Origin: Pyrocephalus nanus
Taxonomy: Eukaryota; Chordata; Aves; Passeriformes; Tyrannidae
DNA length: 64,000 nt
Assembly: GCA_038380795.1 (NCBI GenBank)
Contig: CM076266.1
Coordinates: 17,706,145-17,770,144 of the forward strand
Direction of reading: 5' to 3'
Numbering within the stretch: the first letter of the stretch is position 1; every line of letters begins with the position of its first letter. The notes under the pieces were generated by a model, which did no database searches, had not been told where the DNA came from, and saw only the letters and a list, made by a program, of their open reading frames with translations. Of this stretch, positions 13,702-28,313 are shown piece after piece. The translations under genes were made by a program, and so were the position numbers.

Positions 13702-16700
13702 AGCAGCACCAAGGAGCCAGGGTTGAAGCATCCTCCAGGTAAGCAGCCAGTCACTTTGAGAGACTTATCAGGAAGACGTGGTGGTCTCACAGTTAACTAA
13801 CCTCAGGCCTTGACTCAAATGCTTTTGTGGTGATGCCAGATAAAGGAGTCCCCCTGCCCCCTTCTTGCCTTAGCTGGCCCTCCTTGACTCAGACAGTGCT
13901 CTTCTCTTTATATCAAATAGAATCCCAAAGCTGAGAAAATTGGAAAGACATTGCTGATGTGCTCCAAAGACTGCAAACTGCAAGGTGGGGAGGGAGCTGG
14001 TCACAAACAAATACTTTGTGGTTTCGCACCATGAACTTCATGAGGGCAATAGCCAACCTACTGCTTGGTGGTTTTTATGCCAATCAGAAGCTGCAATGGT
14101 AGCAGATAGCCCTGAATGCTTGAGATCAGCAGCTAAAGCCTCACAAGCATTTCACCGTTCCATAGTTTGTTTTCATACTTCATTTTACACACAAGTACAT
14201 GGGCAACTTGGAGCCTCAAAAGTAAATGCATAGCACAAGTCAGTGCACAGTAAAAAACACAGGCCCAAAGCATAACTACATTCATGTGCTACTACAGTAC
14301 ATATTTTTAAAGTCAAAGTAACTTCAAATGCCATCTGTTTCCTGCTAAGCTTGTGCAGCTTGTGTATGTTTTAACTTGTGAAAAATCCTAAATTTTGTAC
14401 TTACAAAATACTGGCAAGGTAAGAGCCCTAGGATTAAAATCTTCTATTTAACAAGAAATCTGATGAAGTAATGTATTTCCACAGACTATTGACAGCACAA
14501 GTGGGGAAAGACTCCAGCATCTTTACATAGCTTCTGTTGAGGATACCATTTTGCAGCTAATTATTTATGTAATTGTCCCATAACAGAGGGAATTCACCAT
14601 CTCATTTAATCCAGTTTGCATACTGCTCACTGAATGCAAACAGCTTTTAGCCCCAGGCTCAATTCAAACCAGAGGCAGTTGTTAAATTATTTGCATTGAT
14701 GGTCAGATCTTACATCTGTGTGACTGGAAGAAAGCAATGATGCCAAGTCTTAAGTTTTCTTCTTAGCAAGTTCAAGGCAATGGGCAGACCAAATCAAGGA
14801 ACCTCTACTTTCCTCTCTGGGATCCAGTTATGGGAAGGCACAGGAATGGTGACAATTTGGGAAGTGATTTGTGCCATGAAACATGCAATTCATGTCTCCA
14901 GCAATGGGAGAACCTGCCACCATCTCCTAACCTCCCCATTGCTCTGCCTTGCAAGCTGCTTCATTGCTATCAAGCCTTTGCTTCAAAACTATCTGAGTCA
15001 GAGCTCCTCTCTCATTTTTTATTTCTACTTCTAGTACATTCCAGAGGATGAACAAAATGCACAGATCAAATTCTGTGATGGCAGAGTGATATATAAATCA
15101 CATTTCTGGGATACACGTGCTTCCTAGGGCTTCCTCTGATGCTGCCTGAAGCGCTGCAGACATGTGCTAACTGGCCTTTCCAAATCCCAGCCCTTTACAA
15201 GGGGAAGTGTAGCACACAGTCTGCTGCATCTGACTTCCAAAAGCAATGGGGAATATGCACAGAGGTGGAAGATGCCTGTGTCTCATTGCTATTATCATAT
15301 TACTTGCCTAGCATTTACCAGATTTTATAGACATACACTCTCTTGGCCCAAGGTCTTGGCTGCATCATTTCAGATTAATCAGGCCTGAGCTATCCAGGTC
15401 AAAAATGGGGTCATAAGGGGTCACATTCAAAACAGAGAGTTTCTCCTGACAACAGAGGCAGCAAGTGCTGTACCATATTACAATCTGAAATAAACCAGCA
15501 GTTTTCCAGTAACTTTGTGAAAAATCTATTAAATTGACTGGACTCCATCAGCTGTGATGACAATCCCAGCACGGGTGGGTTTTTTTCATGTTTTTCCTGC
15601 AATAGTGACCCAGAGATGTTTTTCTATTCATGAGACAAATAGGGAAACGGCAGGTTAAAGGCTGAAAAGAACAGCTTGGCTAGGAACAACACTTCTCCAC
15701 TGTTATAATTACTTATAGTTACTGTTAATATTATTGCAATACCAAACAAAATAGCTCTATGCTTTTATGGGGCAGAAGTCTCAGGCCCTATGATTCACTA
15801 CATGCAGTTGTACAGCAGTCTAGGGTAGGCTTAGAACACACTTCTTTATTAGTCTCAAATAAACATGCAAACCTGTATATACATTTTTCTGGAGTGACCT
15901 CAAGCAAATCATCTCACCTGCAATAAGACAGATGAAAACTGTACCATTTGGATTTGCCCCACAGATTTGCCCCACTGATGTAAAGCAGAAGAGAGCTGTA
16001 GGAATTGCCATGCCACAGGCTTGCACAGAGAGCATCCCCTGGAGCCAGTAAAACTGGCAATAAGCGGTCCTAGCTCTCTGCATATCCTGAACCACCACAA
16101 AGGGACAGTCCCTGTAAAGATATCCATTTACACAGCAACAGTCAAAATAAATTTCTCCATTTAGATATCCCCTTCGCATTGTCAGTCACACTCATGGTCT
16201 TATCTCCAGGGAACTTCCAACAGCTTCATATTCTGGTTGGAGTGCAAATTCCATAAACATGAAGCAAACACCTCTGGCCTCTGGAGCAGCCCTTTTCCCA
16301 GAAACCTACATAGGAAAACCCATGGCACTCTGAAAGACCACATGGCAGAATGGAACCTTTGCATTCTAAAACCTTTTATTGCTGTTTCCAACCATCACAG
16401 GAATCACACAGCATCCGAGTCAGAAAATGAAGACACCACAGATCAGCTAAGTGGCAAATACCTCTCACTTGTGAGTACAATCGAGATCAAGCACCCAGCT
16501 GCTGCCCTCAAAATAGACTCCTCTCCAAGCCCTAACTCACAGGGACTCTGAAATGGGGTGCCAACCTCACTGCTCCAGCCATCAAACTGAAAAAGGTGGC
16601 AAATCTAAACTCTACAGCCTGTTTCTCCTACTTGCCTTCCATAAAACACACTCCCCAGCAACACTGCCATAAGCTCAACAGAGAACACCAACCTTAGCAA

Positions 16701-19700
16701 AGCTGTTGAGTTCATTGGAGACCTAAACCCAGCAGAACAGACCCCTCCACAGGCACATTTCTGCTCTCTGCCCACTAACTGGGCAACGAACACAAAGTGA
16801 AAACCGCAGTGCTGAGCCAATGGATAAGCTGCCAGGAAATTTCAAACTGCACCAAGCATGACAGCCAATGGAAACCATGACATAAAGTTCAGAAGAAGGT
16901 CACTGCTTCAAAATCTCCTTCTAAAGAGAGATTTTGTCATGTTCTTTCCTTTGCAAGCATGCAGCAATAAAGCTAGAGTACCAGAGACAGAGAAGAAGGG
17001 GGTATTTAAAAGAGAAGCAAAATAACTTTTAAAGTACTTTTTGCCTGGGTGGTTCAGGCACATATATTCAGCTTTTGGTACAATGTGTGCATCTGCAGAA
17101 CTCTTCACTAATGGGCATTGCAGGGATTTAATGGCAGCCCATGTTCTGCACAGCTGAAAACCCACCTGCGCCATAAGGTCATTGGAGATGGACAGACTCT
17201 ACAGCAGCAGCTGAAAATCAGTTCTCTCTGATTTGGGAGGCTTTATCTTGCATACTCAAATACTGAGACTTTGACTGATGTATCGCTGAGCTGGTTCATA
17301 TGTCATACAGGACAGAGCTGGCACCAAGCCTCACGCTTTCCATTCACCCAGCTCCAAAACACAGCCACCTCCTGAAGGTTTCAAAAAAATTTTACTTAAA
17401 ATTTCTGAAGATTCAAAATGAAACACCATGGCCACCTGAAGAAAAGGGATTACTTCCTTGCAACAGTACTCTGGTCTTCTCATGTGTTTAACTATGCTAC
17501 AGCTGAGTATATCACTGCACTGCTTATGGCTTTTCTATTTAATACCTTAAACACATAGAAATATTACATTACAGTGACTGCTCTCCACTAGGATTGAATC
17601 ACCTTTGTATTAAACAAGGGGAAAAAAAAACCCAGCAAAAAGCTCTGGGTTTTCTGCCAAAAGCTGTGTGCTCTGCTTTGACTAAGGTCCTCTAGGAGCT
17701 CTGCACAAGCTAATGCAACTAATTTAAGGTATTCTATCTTATGCAATTTGGATATAGTCTTAGGCTTTTAGGAAGTAAAACAGAAACATGACACCGGTTC
17801 AGCCTCAGGTGTTTTCCTCTCCCCATATGTCACGTTTCATGGCAGCTTTCCATATTTAGAGGCTGTCATACATGGAACCCTATCTCTTGTAGCAATCCAC
17901 ATTCATTTATGTGACTTCCTAGATCAAGCTAACGTAAGAACCACGTGGACTCACAGAGTCAGAAAGCAGATTCAGAGATGATCCAAACAACCAGCATGGC
18001 TACACTGCTGAGAGAACTGTCATTCAAGGCCACTTCTAATTCCACTTGATATAAATACATAACCTGCTAACTAGCTGCTAAAGAGTTCTTGATGAGCTGT
18101 TAAAATATTTGCCTGTAACTTGCTGTATAGTCCTTAGTAGGGTCCACTTCTCAGAAGGTGATCACTTGAAGCTTCTATAAAATACAGAGCAAAAAATTGC
18201 CACTTAGTGTTTTAAGAAAAATCAAATCAACTCACAACGGAAACCTAGGAAGAGAGACCAGCAGATCTCTCCCTCACATCCACCACATATGCAACTCCAA
18301 TGTAGAGGATAAAAAAATTAAAAGACTTGTGGGTAGGAAATGACAAAGGGCAATTAAAAGCATATAAAACTTTCTCATGGCTTTTCTTTGGTGTTTTCTG
18401 CAACACAAATGTCAGAAGATTAATTTGTTTACTATCCACAGATACAACAATAACCACAATTGCTTCCCAAAGAACATTCAGTACAGCAACACTCCAGGTC
18501 CCTCTCTGCAATCAGAGTTTTTCCACAGCATCCTCTGGGAACTGGCACCAATGAGAACACCAGTGTATGGTCCTGAAAACACCAGGTTTCAACAGGGGAG
18601 GAGAAAACCCACTCAATCTTCTAGAAAGAGACACCATGCAACCATGAGCTAAAGTGCACTTTATGCCACTAAAGGCAAAACTCTTGCTCCTAAATCAGTA
18701 CTAAACTCATGACACTATTCCTGACTTAAAAATATTATCACTGAAAGAAGAAGCAAGTTAATGAGATTAACCACAGAGATGTTGGCACATACTGAACTAC
18801 ATGACTGTGTCCTTCCACACATGCATAAAAAGTCACACAAGGGTTTTCACCGAAGTCCATCAGAGATGAGTAACCCAAGCAGCTGCTTGTTGCTGCAGAT
18901 AAAATTCTTATCACATCACAGCTTGGCTCACCAGCATATTCAAGTAAGAAGGCAAGTGATTCCTTTGGGCTACTTCCATTTCTGGGGCACAACTTCAGTC
19001 TCAGTCATTTGTCTGGGTTGTTCCCATTACACCTCTCTTTTCTAAGTGACTATCAAAGTAGTTAGAATAGTGGGAGGAAGATCTCCTGGGCATCACAGGA
19101 GCTTAGTATGTGTCAGATAAACATATCAAAGAGGAGATTATTCCTGAACACTAAAAATCCCCTGGAAATATATATGACAGCCCCAAGGCAGTCTGACGCT
19201 ACCATCTCTCACCTGGGGCGGTTAGACAAACAGCTCATATTTTACTCAGAGTGAAAAAAATCACACACGTTATGGTTTTCTGACACTCTTTAATCTTAAC
19301 ACAGCTGCAAGCTTATTTCAGCAGGGAAGCCTTCTGGGTGAATGTGACCTTTGGATAAATCCTTGCATGTTCTCTGTGGTGGTATTTATTGTTGCAGTCA
19401 GGTTAATGATTCACTTTGTGAACAGCCCTGGGAGGGATCTTTTAACCAGCAGCCCCACAGACTTGTAAACTTGTTCCTCCATCACTATCACACCTGCAAA
19501 AGCTACTGCAAATTGGGAAAAAAAGGGTCAATGAAAAAAAAAGGTATTCTCTCACGGTTTCTTTTGGATTACTGCACAGAAAGACAGCATTCATGTTTAC
19601 AAGATATATAAGGGAACAATAAAAGTTTTTAACATTGAGACAACTGGCTTCTGGTAAACCCTGTAAGAAGTTGTAACTATTTTCTAGAAGCACTAGCTAG

Positions 19701-22700
19701 CTGAACATAATGCATTTTCCTAGGACAAGTAAGGCATCACTGAGCTTGCAGAACTCTCCCACTCAGAGCAGATAGTGGACACTACAATAGAGGAGGACAA
19801 AACCAATATAAACCTTGAAAACTAACCTATGTGTCTCTGCCAGCTTTCAGAAATACCAATAATCTTAAGATAAAGCTGGTTTTCTTGCAGTTGACACTCA
19901 GTATTGCAAAAACGGTTTCTGTTCCTATTGCACACAAACACAGTAATCCTCTCTTGGTGATTCCACACTCAGCTTACAGCACAATTCTTTTGTTGAGCCA
20001 CCAAGAAGCCTGAATTTGGTCTAACTGTGTAATTTGATAGGCTCCAAGCTGCCCAGAAAGGAAGCTGTCAATAACTCCTGGATAACCTACTTCTCTGTAT
20101 CTAACTGTTGAGTGGGCTATTGAGCTTCTTCGTGAAATACCATCCCATCTAGAGCCCTAAAAGCTGAACTAGGTCCACTCTTGCTACCAACAAAAGATGA
20201 ATCAAAGACTTGGTTCATGGCAATCTGGAAGACTTTCTCATATCTGAATGGAAAGCAGACTTCAGAATTTTATTAGTACCTTAAGCCTGAAAATGAAGGA
20301 TGCTGCCAGCCACGAGCCAGCATCTGCAAGAGATTAATTTCGGTGTTCAGATCTTTAGCAAAGCGTATAATTCAGGCAACAGTCAGGAGCAGGCAAAAAT
20401 TACATATGTTGTGAATGTAGGAATGATAGTCACGTAACATGTTGGTTTATGAGATCAGCCTCTGATCTCTGACTTTCCTGGCTCAAACTCCCTTCTTTCA
20501 GGCACCTGATGTTTTCAAATGATAAAACTTTTACCACTAAAGCGTGAGTAGCAGTGGTGACCTAGAGTGAGTTCAGATGCATTTTCATGCTTCTCAGGAA
20601 GGAGCAGTCCATGTCATAAAAGCCATTAGTTGTTCAGTAATTCAGAGACAGTGAAGGGCTGGACAGATAGAGGGATGACACCATGGACTTCAGCAAGCTG
20701 TGCTGTCACACCCTGAGCTGGAAATGCAACAGTAGGACACTGCAGGAAGCTCCTGTTGCTGTTGTTCATATTATATCTACTCAACACTGTACCAACCCAA
20801 CACACAGTTCTCTCTCCCTTAGGCTGCCAATCCAGCATTTTCATGCACTCCACATAACTCCAAAAACTGTATGTCAAAGGGGCATATCCGTATATACTGA
20901 TATATACTGCAATACTAAGTTTTCTAAAGCATTGTAATAAATATTACAACAAACTTTAGAGTCTTTCAGAAAGTCAAAGAAGCAAGTTCCTATCTTTGAA
21001 AAAGGTTATTATGGATGTCTAAACCATGCAACCTTCTGTTATTAGTCATCCAGATTTGGTGGGTCTTAAGGGAAAAATCAGGCTTACCTTCCCCTCAGTC
21101 AGTACCGGTCCTCAAGTCAATAAATCTTAATATTGACCACAACATAGAAACCAGTAAATGTTTAAAATCTTCTGTGTTATAATTATAAACACTGAGGAAA
21201 TTTGTCAACTCCTCACTTCCTAGTCATATGGAAAAGCTTTTAAACATTCTGCATAGACCACTGTCGATCAGGCAGTTATGGAAGTAAAACATATTTCACC
21301 AACAATTCTCTGAGCATTTACATGGGATCTTTAACCTTGGCATGACTTTGAACCCAGGCTGCATCTGCTGCAAGGACAGTGAAGATAATAAATAGCATCT
21401 TTTTATGTCACAACAGTTATTATTTCCAGTGCCACAGTTAAATTTCCTCTGCCTATATAAAATTTTAACTTCCGTAGATGGAGAATGTCAGCAAAAATCC
21501 CTGTGGTATTCCATAACTAAAATGCATTTCTGGCCAAGTACTTTATCATGAACAGCACTGAGAGTGAAAGAGAAATAAAGGAGGAAGGTAAAGAAAATTC
21601 TTGGGGCTCCAGTGCACAGTTTGCATGCAGCTGATAAAAAAAAAACCATGCAGTGTGAATTCCTCACCTCAAAGACCAGATGGGAATCCTGGCTAGGGAT
21701 ATGACTGGCTCCCCTGTAACACAGGCTATGGAATAGATTATGTAGACATCTTGGGAGAAAGCATAGACTCATGAGAGAAAACCCTGCTGAAGAAGTTTGC
21801 TTCCTCACTGCCTCTCTGCCACCATGTCTTGTGTGACCTCACCAGCCATGCAGAGTACACAGTTCACAGATGCCTGTTAATTGTGTTCTTCATCTGCAGG
21901 GGATGTCTGAAACAACTGTGTAGAGATCAAACTAACCAGACAGACAAACTGTCTGGAGATCAGCACAGGTGAGTTAAAGGACAGCTGGAAAATGAACCAG
22001 ATATCCTTCACTAATTTAAAATGCCTGTGTACTCTATTTCAATTCTGTGCTCATGGGTACTTTTGAAATCAAATATTCACTGCTAATCGTTGCAGTGAAG
22101 ATTTGGGCCTTCTATAAAGTGAAGAATCATGATGGAAATAGTGGGAACTGATTATTTCAGATGATGACAAAATACAGCCTAATTAACATATAGAATATGA
22201 GATCATGTTAACAACCTCAATGACAGATAAAACAGCCACTTGTTTGTGGGATCTGTTTAAGTTCTTCTCTGATTACAGAACATTCAACCTCTTCAAGTGA
22301 TATCTTGGTGACTTTTCTCTATATTGTCAGCAAATCGTCTTTACCTTTGTAAACAAGGCCAAGAAGGGTATTTCTCATGACAAGCAGCCCATAAGCCTTT
22401 TTTGAAAACACTTTCTATAACCACAGCAAATCTTGAAATTATTGAAAGTTCTCTTTGAGGACATCAAGGGCATCTATGATCTATGTCATCACTTTGCCAT
22501 ACTGCAGGGAGTATGAAAATTTTTTTACATGAACAATGGGCTGAAAAGTTCATACAACAGAGAAAAACCATGTAGACAGAGTGATGAGCAGAACAACAAA
22601 AGTGAGCTTCCAAACCTCAGCCAAATCCTTGATATCTGAAAACAGAGTATGGGGTTTTCTTGCATATCGACTCCTCCTGCTCTAAAAGCAAGTGTTTTAT

Positions 22701-25700
22701 AGTTCATGTTTCAATTTATTACTAGGGTTTGACTTACTTTTAGGTTCTTTCTTGCCAAAGACACATTGCTGCACGGAATATTAATGAGGTTGTCATCTAA
22801 CTGGGCCTCAAAGGAGCAGAGAAGATTTAGTACCTTCTTAGAAAAACTAGCAACGCTTTTTTTCTGAAAGTTTGAGAATTTCTGCTCCGAGAAGAATAAG
22901 ACAATTCACTTCTTGTGCATGTGAAACCTCTTAAATCCCATCAGAAGGACTTGAGCTTGAGGCCAGGAACCAGACATTTTCCCATTTTAATCTCAACTCC
23001 GCTCTTGGCTTCCTGTACAGCAAAGAAGTCTTTCTTCATTTCAACAACTTTAAACCAGGGTACAGTGAAAATTAAATGTTTACACTGTAATTTGAAAATG
23101 TAAAGTGCTAAGAAGGAGCACTTAGGAAATGAACTTTGTAAACTTTTTCCTTGCTGCCATGGTATCTACCATCCTCAACAGCCTCTTACTTCTTGTACTC
23201 ATAGACTACATAACCTTAAGCACTCATTCTCTGTAAACTACATACCTCACTTGAGAGCTGATGTACAAAAATCAGCTGTCTGAATACCTTAACACTTACG
23301 ACAGCTGCCTCTGGACTGATCATAAGAGAAATTACTTGTTATTAATTTTCACATACCAGATTTATTTTAGCTTTTATGTTTCAGGAATATTATGTAAACA
23401 GAATGTTAGTTGTAGGAGTACCCAGGAATGCAAGAAAACATATGGCTCCAACTCCCTTCAGTATTCCCAGCACATTCCCCAGCAATTTTAATTTCAACTG
23501 GCTTAAGTGGGGGAGTCAGGGAGAGATTTAAATGCTCTCATCCTCTGCATATCATGATGAAGAGGTGGAATCACAGCACCTGCTCTCACATATGCAGAGC
23601 CTTGCATTTGGGTGAAAATGTAAACCTACTGCTCCCTGTAAGTGAGGAGGGTACTCTTTACAGTGTATTTTGGACCCAGTAGCATTTTAGTTGTACCCCT
23701 GCTCCAGGGTGGCACTGACAAATATTCGTAAGTCTGTGCCTGCTCTGATGAATCCACCAGAGACAGAGTTAATTATGGGAGCAGGGTCACACACATGTGC
23801 TTCTAATTGTTATCTCAAGAGTTTGCAGGGTGGGTGAACCTGACACACATACCCACACACCCAGACTGTGCCATGTACCCTATCCAAGATTAAGTACTGT
23901 GATGGTAAATATTTAAGATGGATAAATGCATATTACTGACTAAGCACAAGTATCTGTGCCACCCATTCTCATCTTAACTTCCCACTGAGTCTGCTCTTTG
24001 CTCTGATGGTGCAACACCCTAGGCTACAAAAATCCTCAGGTGCCAAGACTTGCCACAGGGGGTCACGAGCCTTTGTTGTCACGGCCCAAGCCCTCACCAG
24101 CACTTGCCCTGCCACATATGGCTGTGTAGGACCTGTGTGCTCGCAGTTAATCAAGACCTGCATCTGTCTCTCATCACGCTGCTGGCGCCTGGTGCTTGAT
24201 CTGCTCTTGCTCTCAGTGCTGCACTGCCCAGGGTGTGAACATTTTGCAGGTTGGATGGCAGCAGGAGAGGCCCCCCAAAATGGTTTGTGCTGTATTTGTT
24301 TGAGAGGCTGTGTAAATCACCAGTAACGTGAAGTACTGATTTCTTTGTGTGCTGTGAAGACTGAAAGAAAAACGAGGCTTGAAAAATTAAAAGTTAATTG
24401 CTTTACACACTACCAGTTGCACACTTGAGAGAGCAAGTGTGGAATATGGGACCCTCACATGCCTATCAGTCCAGTGAGCCTTTACAGGGACAGATAGGAA
24501 AAAAGCAGATTTGCCTATACCCTGGGTGGCTACCTTATACCAGACAGCTACTTAAAACCCGACATAATGCAGAGGTCCATGGAGATCTCAAAAGACTGGA
24601 AACACCCCAAATTTTTTGGATGCCTTGTGAGATTTAGAAAAAAACCAAACACACAAAACTGAAGGAAAAACCTACAGGTGTTAAAAACACCCACAGGAAA
24701 GCTCTCAGTTAAATCTAACCCGTATAAAGTCTCCAGAATGGACCACTCGCATGCATCAAATAAGCTCTCCAAATGACAGTGAGAGAAAGCTTGATAAGCT
24801 GCTTGGAGCTATCAAAATCTTCCTAAGGCAAACTTTCTACAAAAAGATCTTTTGTGCTGGTCACAGCTCATGTCGTGCTTTGTCTGATTATCCTGCCAGA
24901 AGCATAAATGAACTCATAAGAATAACAGGAGGATTAGGTTAGGCTTATTTTTAAAACATTTCCCACAAATTCATCTCATTTTCCTGCATATAAACACCCT
25001 TGTTCATCACTGCTGTGTGTCTAATTAGGCAGGATATACTGCAGGTGGCTTAAAATAGGAGCTGAAATATAGTAGCTTTGCAGTTATGCATGTTAAAGGA
25101 AAGGTAATTAAAATTTCATGCTATGAGATGTAAACTGATCATCTCAAGGGCCTGAAAGGGATTTCTCCCCCATGTATGACATGGCATGGTTGGCCAGATA
25201 CAGCATGGATGGGTTTCCTCTTCCTTGCAACACTTACCAGCCTCTGCCCCAGGCAGAATATGAAATCTGATGGGTTGGTTTCTTGAATTATTTATTTACG
25301 GAAACAGACCTATTGCCATCAGCTAAATATCTCTGAATTTTATTTAAAATCGATACTGCAATGAAGCTTAAAACATAAAAAGTTAAAATTAAATTAAAAC
25401 AAACTAGCAAAGAAAGCCCCACCGAGAACCTGTCTTAGAGATTAATTAAAATGAGATCAAACAGAGGTGTTGGATTTTGTAGCAGCTGTAGTTAAAAATC
25501 TGTGGTACCTGACGGAGACATAGAGTGATTTCCTCTGAGGATGCTGACAAGTTTTCCAAACAGCATCTCTCCAAAAATGAAATTTATTTTTGCAGCTAAA
25601 ACGAATACTTCAGTGTTGCAAGTACTTTTTCTTTGGCAGTGGATCAAATCACACCAAATGGCAGGTGGTGTCTTTTAAAATATTTTCACAAGGGAGGATA

Positions 25701-28024
25701 TCACTCTGCTTTTCTACGAGTTCTTCTCCACACCTGCTCTCCTGTTTTCAAAAATCATTCATTAAATTGTAATACTGAAATGTCAGTGGTGCTTTCCAGA
25801 ATGGAAGAGAGCCCTTTTAAAAACCATTTATTGGTGTTTGCAACAGGGATGTGCTTGTATTTTGCTATGGTAGTCCTAGGGCATGCTCATACTCACTGTG
25901 AAATAGTGGCATTTTGATTTTGTAGCTTTAACAAGGATATTTACAATGGGGAACCCTATATTAAAGAAGTTTTGCCTAGGGCATGTTTAAAAGCCTATCA
26001 GAGAGGCTTTGAAATAGGTGAGGGACAGTACACCTAGCACTGCAGGCTTTTTCTACCATCTCCTTACAGCCAAGAAGAAAGAACCACAAGTGAACTCAAG
26101 TTAGCAAAAACCAGAAAGGATTTCTCACTTGCTTGTGGCCAGACAAATGATGTCTTCTGTCTTGGACAGACACCCCTTAGTTTAGAGGCAAGCAAACAGG
26201 AGCTGGGTGCCCCAGTTTGAATGTGAGGGGTTTTGTCCAACCCAGTAAAGATTGCACCTGCTGTCTCTGAACCAGCTGAAGTTTTCTTAAATTGTCTGTG
26301 GTACAACACACGGTGGGAGGGTGAAACAAGGATTATTAACTGGTGCAAGAGATTAGTTCAATAAACCTGCATGGAACAGGAAAAGTCACAAGGATGAAAA
26401 CCTGTCACCCAAATACAGCAAACTTCCCATTGACTTCAATGAATCAGGATTTTACCTCATGACTCCAAGGCACTGTAGAAAAAGAAACAAAACCAGCCTA
26501 CCAAACCTCGGTTAAAGGTATTCCAGGAACAACAAGTTCTGAGAATGCAGTCCACACTGACAAATAAGAAGGGTATTTAGGGTACCCTGCTTTTCTGTTA
26601 GATGTCTCCCTCACTCCTCCCTCTCATCCTGCAGGATTACTTTTGTCTCAGTCAAACTGACCTTACATTTTCACGTGAAGAGTCTCACATCTGTCAGACA
26701 CTGGACAACAAGAAAGACAGCATTTGGTTATGAAACACCTGACTTGAATTTCACTGAACCACGTAATAAACCGGAAAGAACTGAAGTTTTACTAGGCAGA
26801 AGCAGGTTTTTGTTATAAGTCTCTATATACCTGCATGCACAATAATAATAAATTGATTTTTTTTTTCCCCTGGAAAAGTGAGAAAAGAAGCCTCATATTG
26901 CACCTAAAACCAGTAGGAAATAATTTCTCATTCATTGTAAAAGGACAGGTAGGGTTGTGATCATGTATTTAGCTGAGCAAAACAAACACATTCCAGACAT
27001 GCCATGCTTTGAAGGAAGGGAAACTTCCAGGGTTTTAATCACACAGTAGTATGCTGCTTCATCTGTTTTTTCTAGAAGAGATCTATCTTTGTTAAAAAAA
27101 AAAAAATCATTAACTTTCCATATTTCCATATAGGGAAGCACAACATGGGTCATTGGGGAAGCATGCACTTCTCAACTGGAAGCAAGCCACTGACAGTCTC
27201 AGGTGAATGGTGTCTATCCAACACCACTGTTTTGTCAGATTTTGGAGCCTTCTCCACCCTAATCCCCAACCTCAACCCCCCCCCCCGCCAATTCCCAATA
27301 CCTCAACAGGAAAGGAGACATCTGTGAATCCTCTGGCATTGCTTCAATGTTTTACAGCTGTAATAACCACTGATACAAAGAGAAGAATGTTTTCTAGCCT
27401 CAAATTCCTAAGGTGCTTTTCAGTACAGACAAGTGGATGGGACTTGGTTATGTGAAAAATACCCCACCAGGGGCAGGGGTGTGGGGTAAGATGAAGAGGA
27501 ATCATGATCTGCAGATAACTGAGCTCAGCTTGGCTTTAGATTTATCTTTTCTGACCACTCAACCCATTTGTCCAAATCCAAACTTCTAAATCTAAACAGT
27601 ATTTCTCTGGCAGCTTGCACTCCCTCACTCTTGGCTTTATCAGATGAAAAATACTTCAAGGAGGGGATTTAAAACAGTGGCGAGCCATAGACTTACATAT
27701 ATGCAGCATTTCTGCAGTACTCCTTACCCTTAGAACATAGGCACGACAGTTTGATGCTTGCTGCTAGAAATCCCGAAATGCACCAGACCTTACAAAGTCC
27801 ATTTTCTCTCATTTGTTAGCACTGTCAGTCACCAGGACTTTAAGTCATGGCGCCTCTTCCCTGTATGTCAGCAAGTTCATCACAGCCTTACACAAGATGC
27901 ACAGGTTGATATTCAGTGGTTTGGGGAATAATGTCAACCTATATAGGGGCATGAAGTAAAGGCAGCAGACAGCCTGGACAGATAGGCATGGAGAACTGTT
28001 TCACAAGCACCAGTGTTCTTGGAG
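13702..28024. other. Noncoding DNA, probable terminal BMPER intron, middle part
   Basis: No coding sequence, tRNA or large repeat is recognised between the SINE at 13557 and the CR1 at 28025. A few GC-richer patches occur (for example 23990-24330), as do simple A and C runs (27094-27106 A; 27276-27286 C). The open stretches here are short and without recognisable similarity. Confidence 0.6.
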
Positions 28025-28313
28025 GGGTTGGGGACACAGTGGCTGACAAGCAATAGGAAAGAGAGAACAGGCATACACTGATGGACAGAAAGTTCCACCT
28101 GAATACAAGGAAGAACTTCTTCACTGTGCAGGTGACTAAGGAGTGGAACAGATTGCCCAGTGGAGTCTCTTTCACTGGAGATATTCAAGAACCATCTGGA
28201 TACAATTCTGTGCACTATGCTCTAGGATGACCCTGCTTGAGCAGAGAAGTTGGACCAGATGACCACATTGTGGTTCCTTTCAACCTTATCCATTTTGTAA
28301 TTCTGTGATTCAT
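28025..28313 (+). mobile_element. CR1 LINE, truncated 3' end
   Basis: CR1 signatures in order: AAAGTTCCACCTGAATAC, AACTTCTTCACTGTG, TGGAACAGATTGCCCAGTGG, CAAGAACCATCTGGATAC, CTAGGATGACCCTGCTTGAGCAG, TTGGACCAGATGACC and the end TTCTGTGATTC. The 5' boundary is approximate because the first 50 bases are diverged. It belongs to a different CR1 subfamily from the copy at 63523, judged by the CTGCTTGAGCAG segment. Its open frames are broken. Confidence 0.88.
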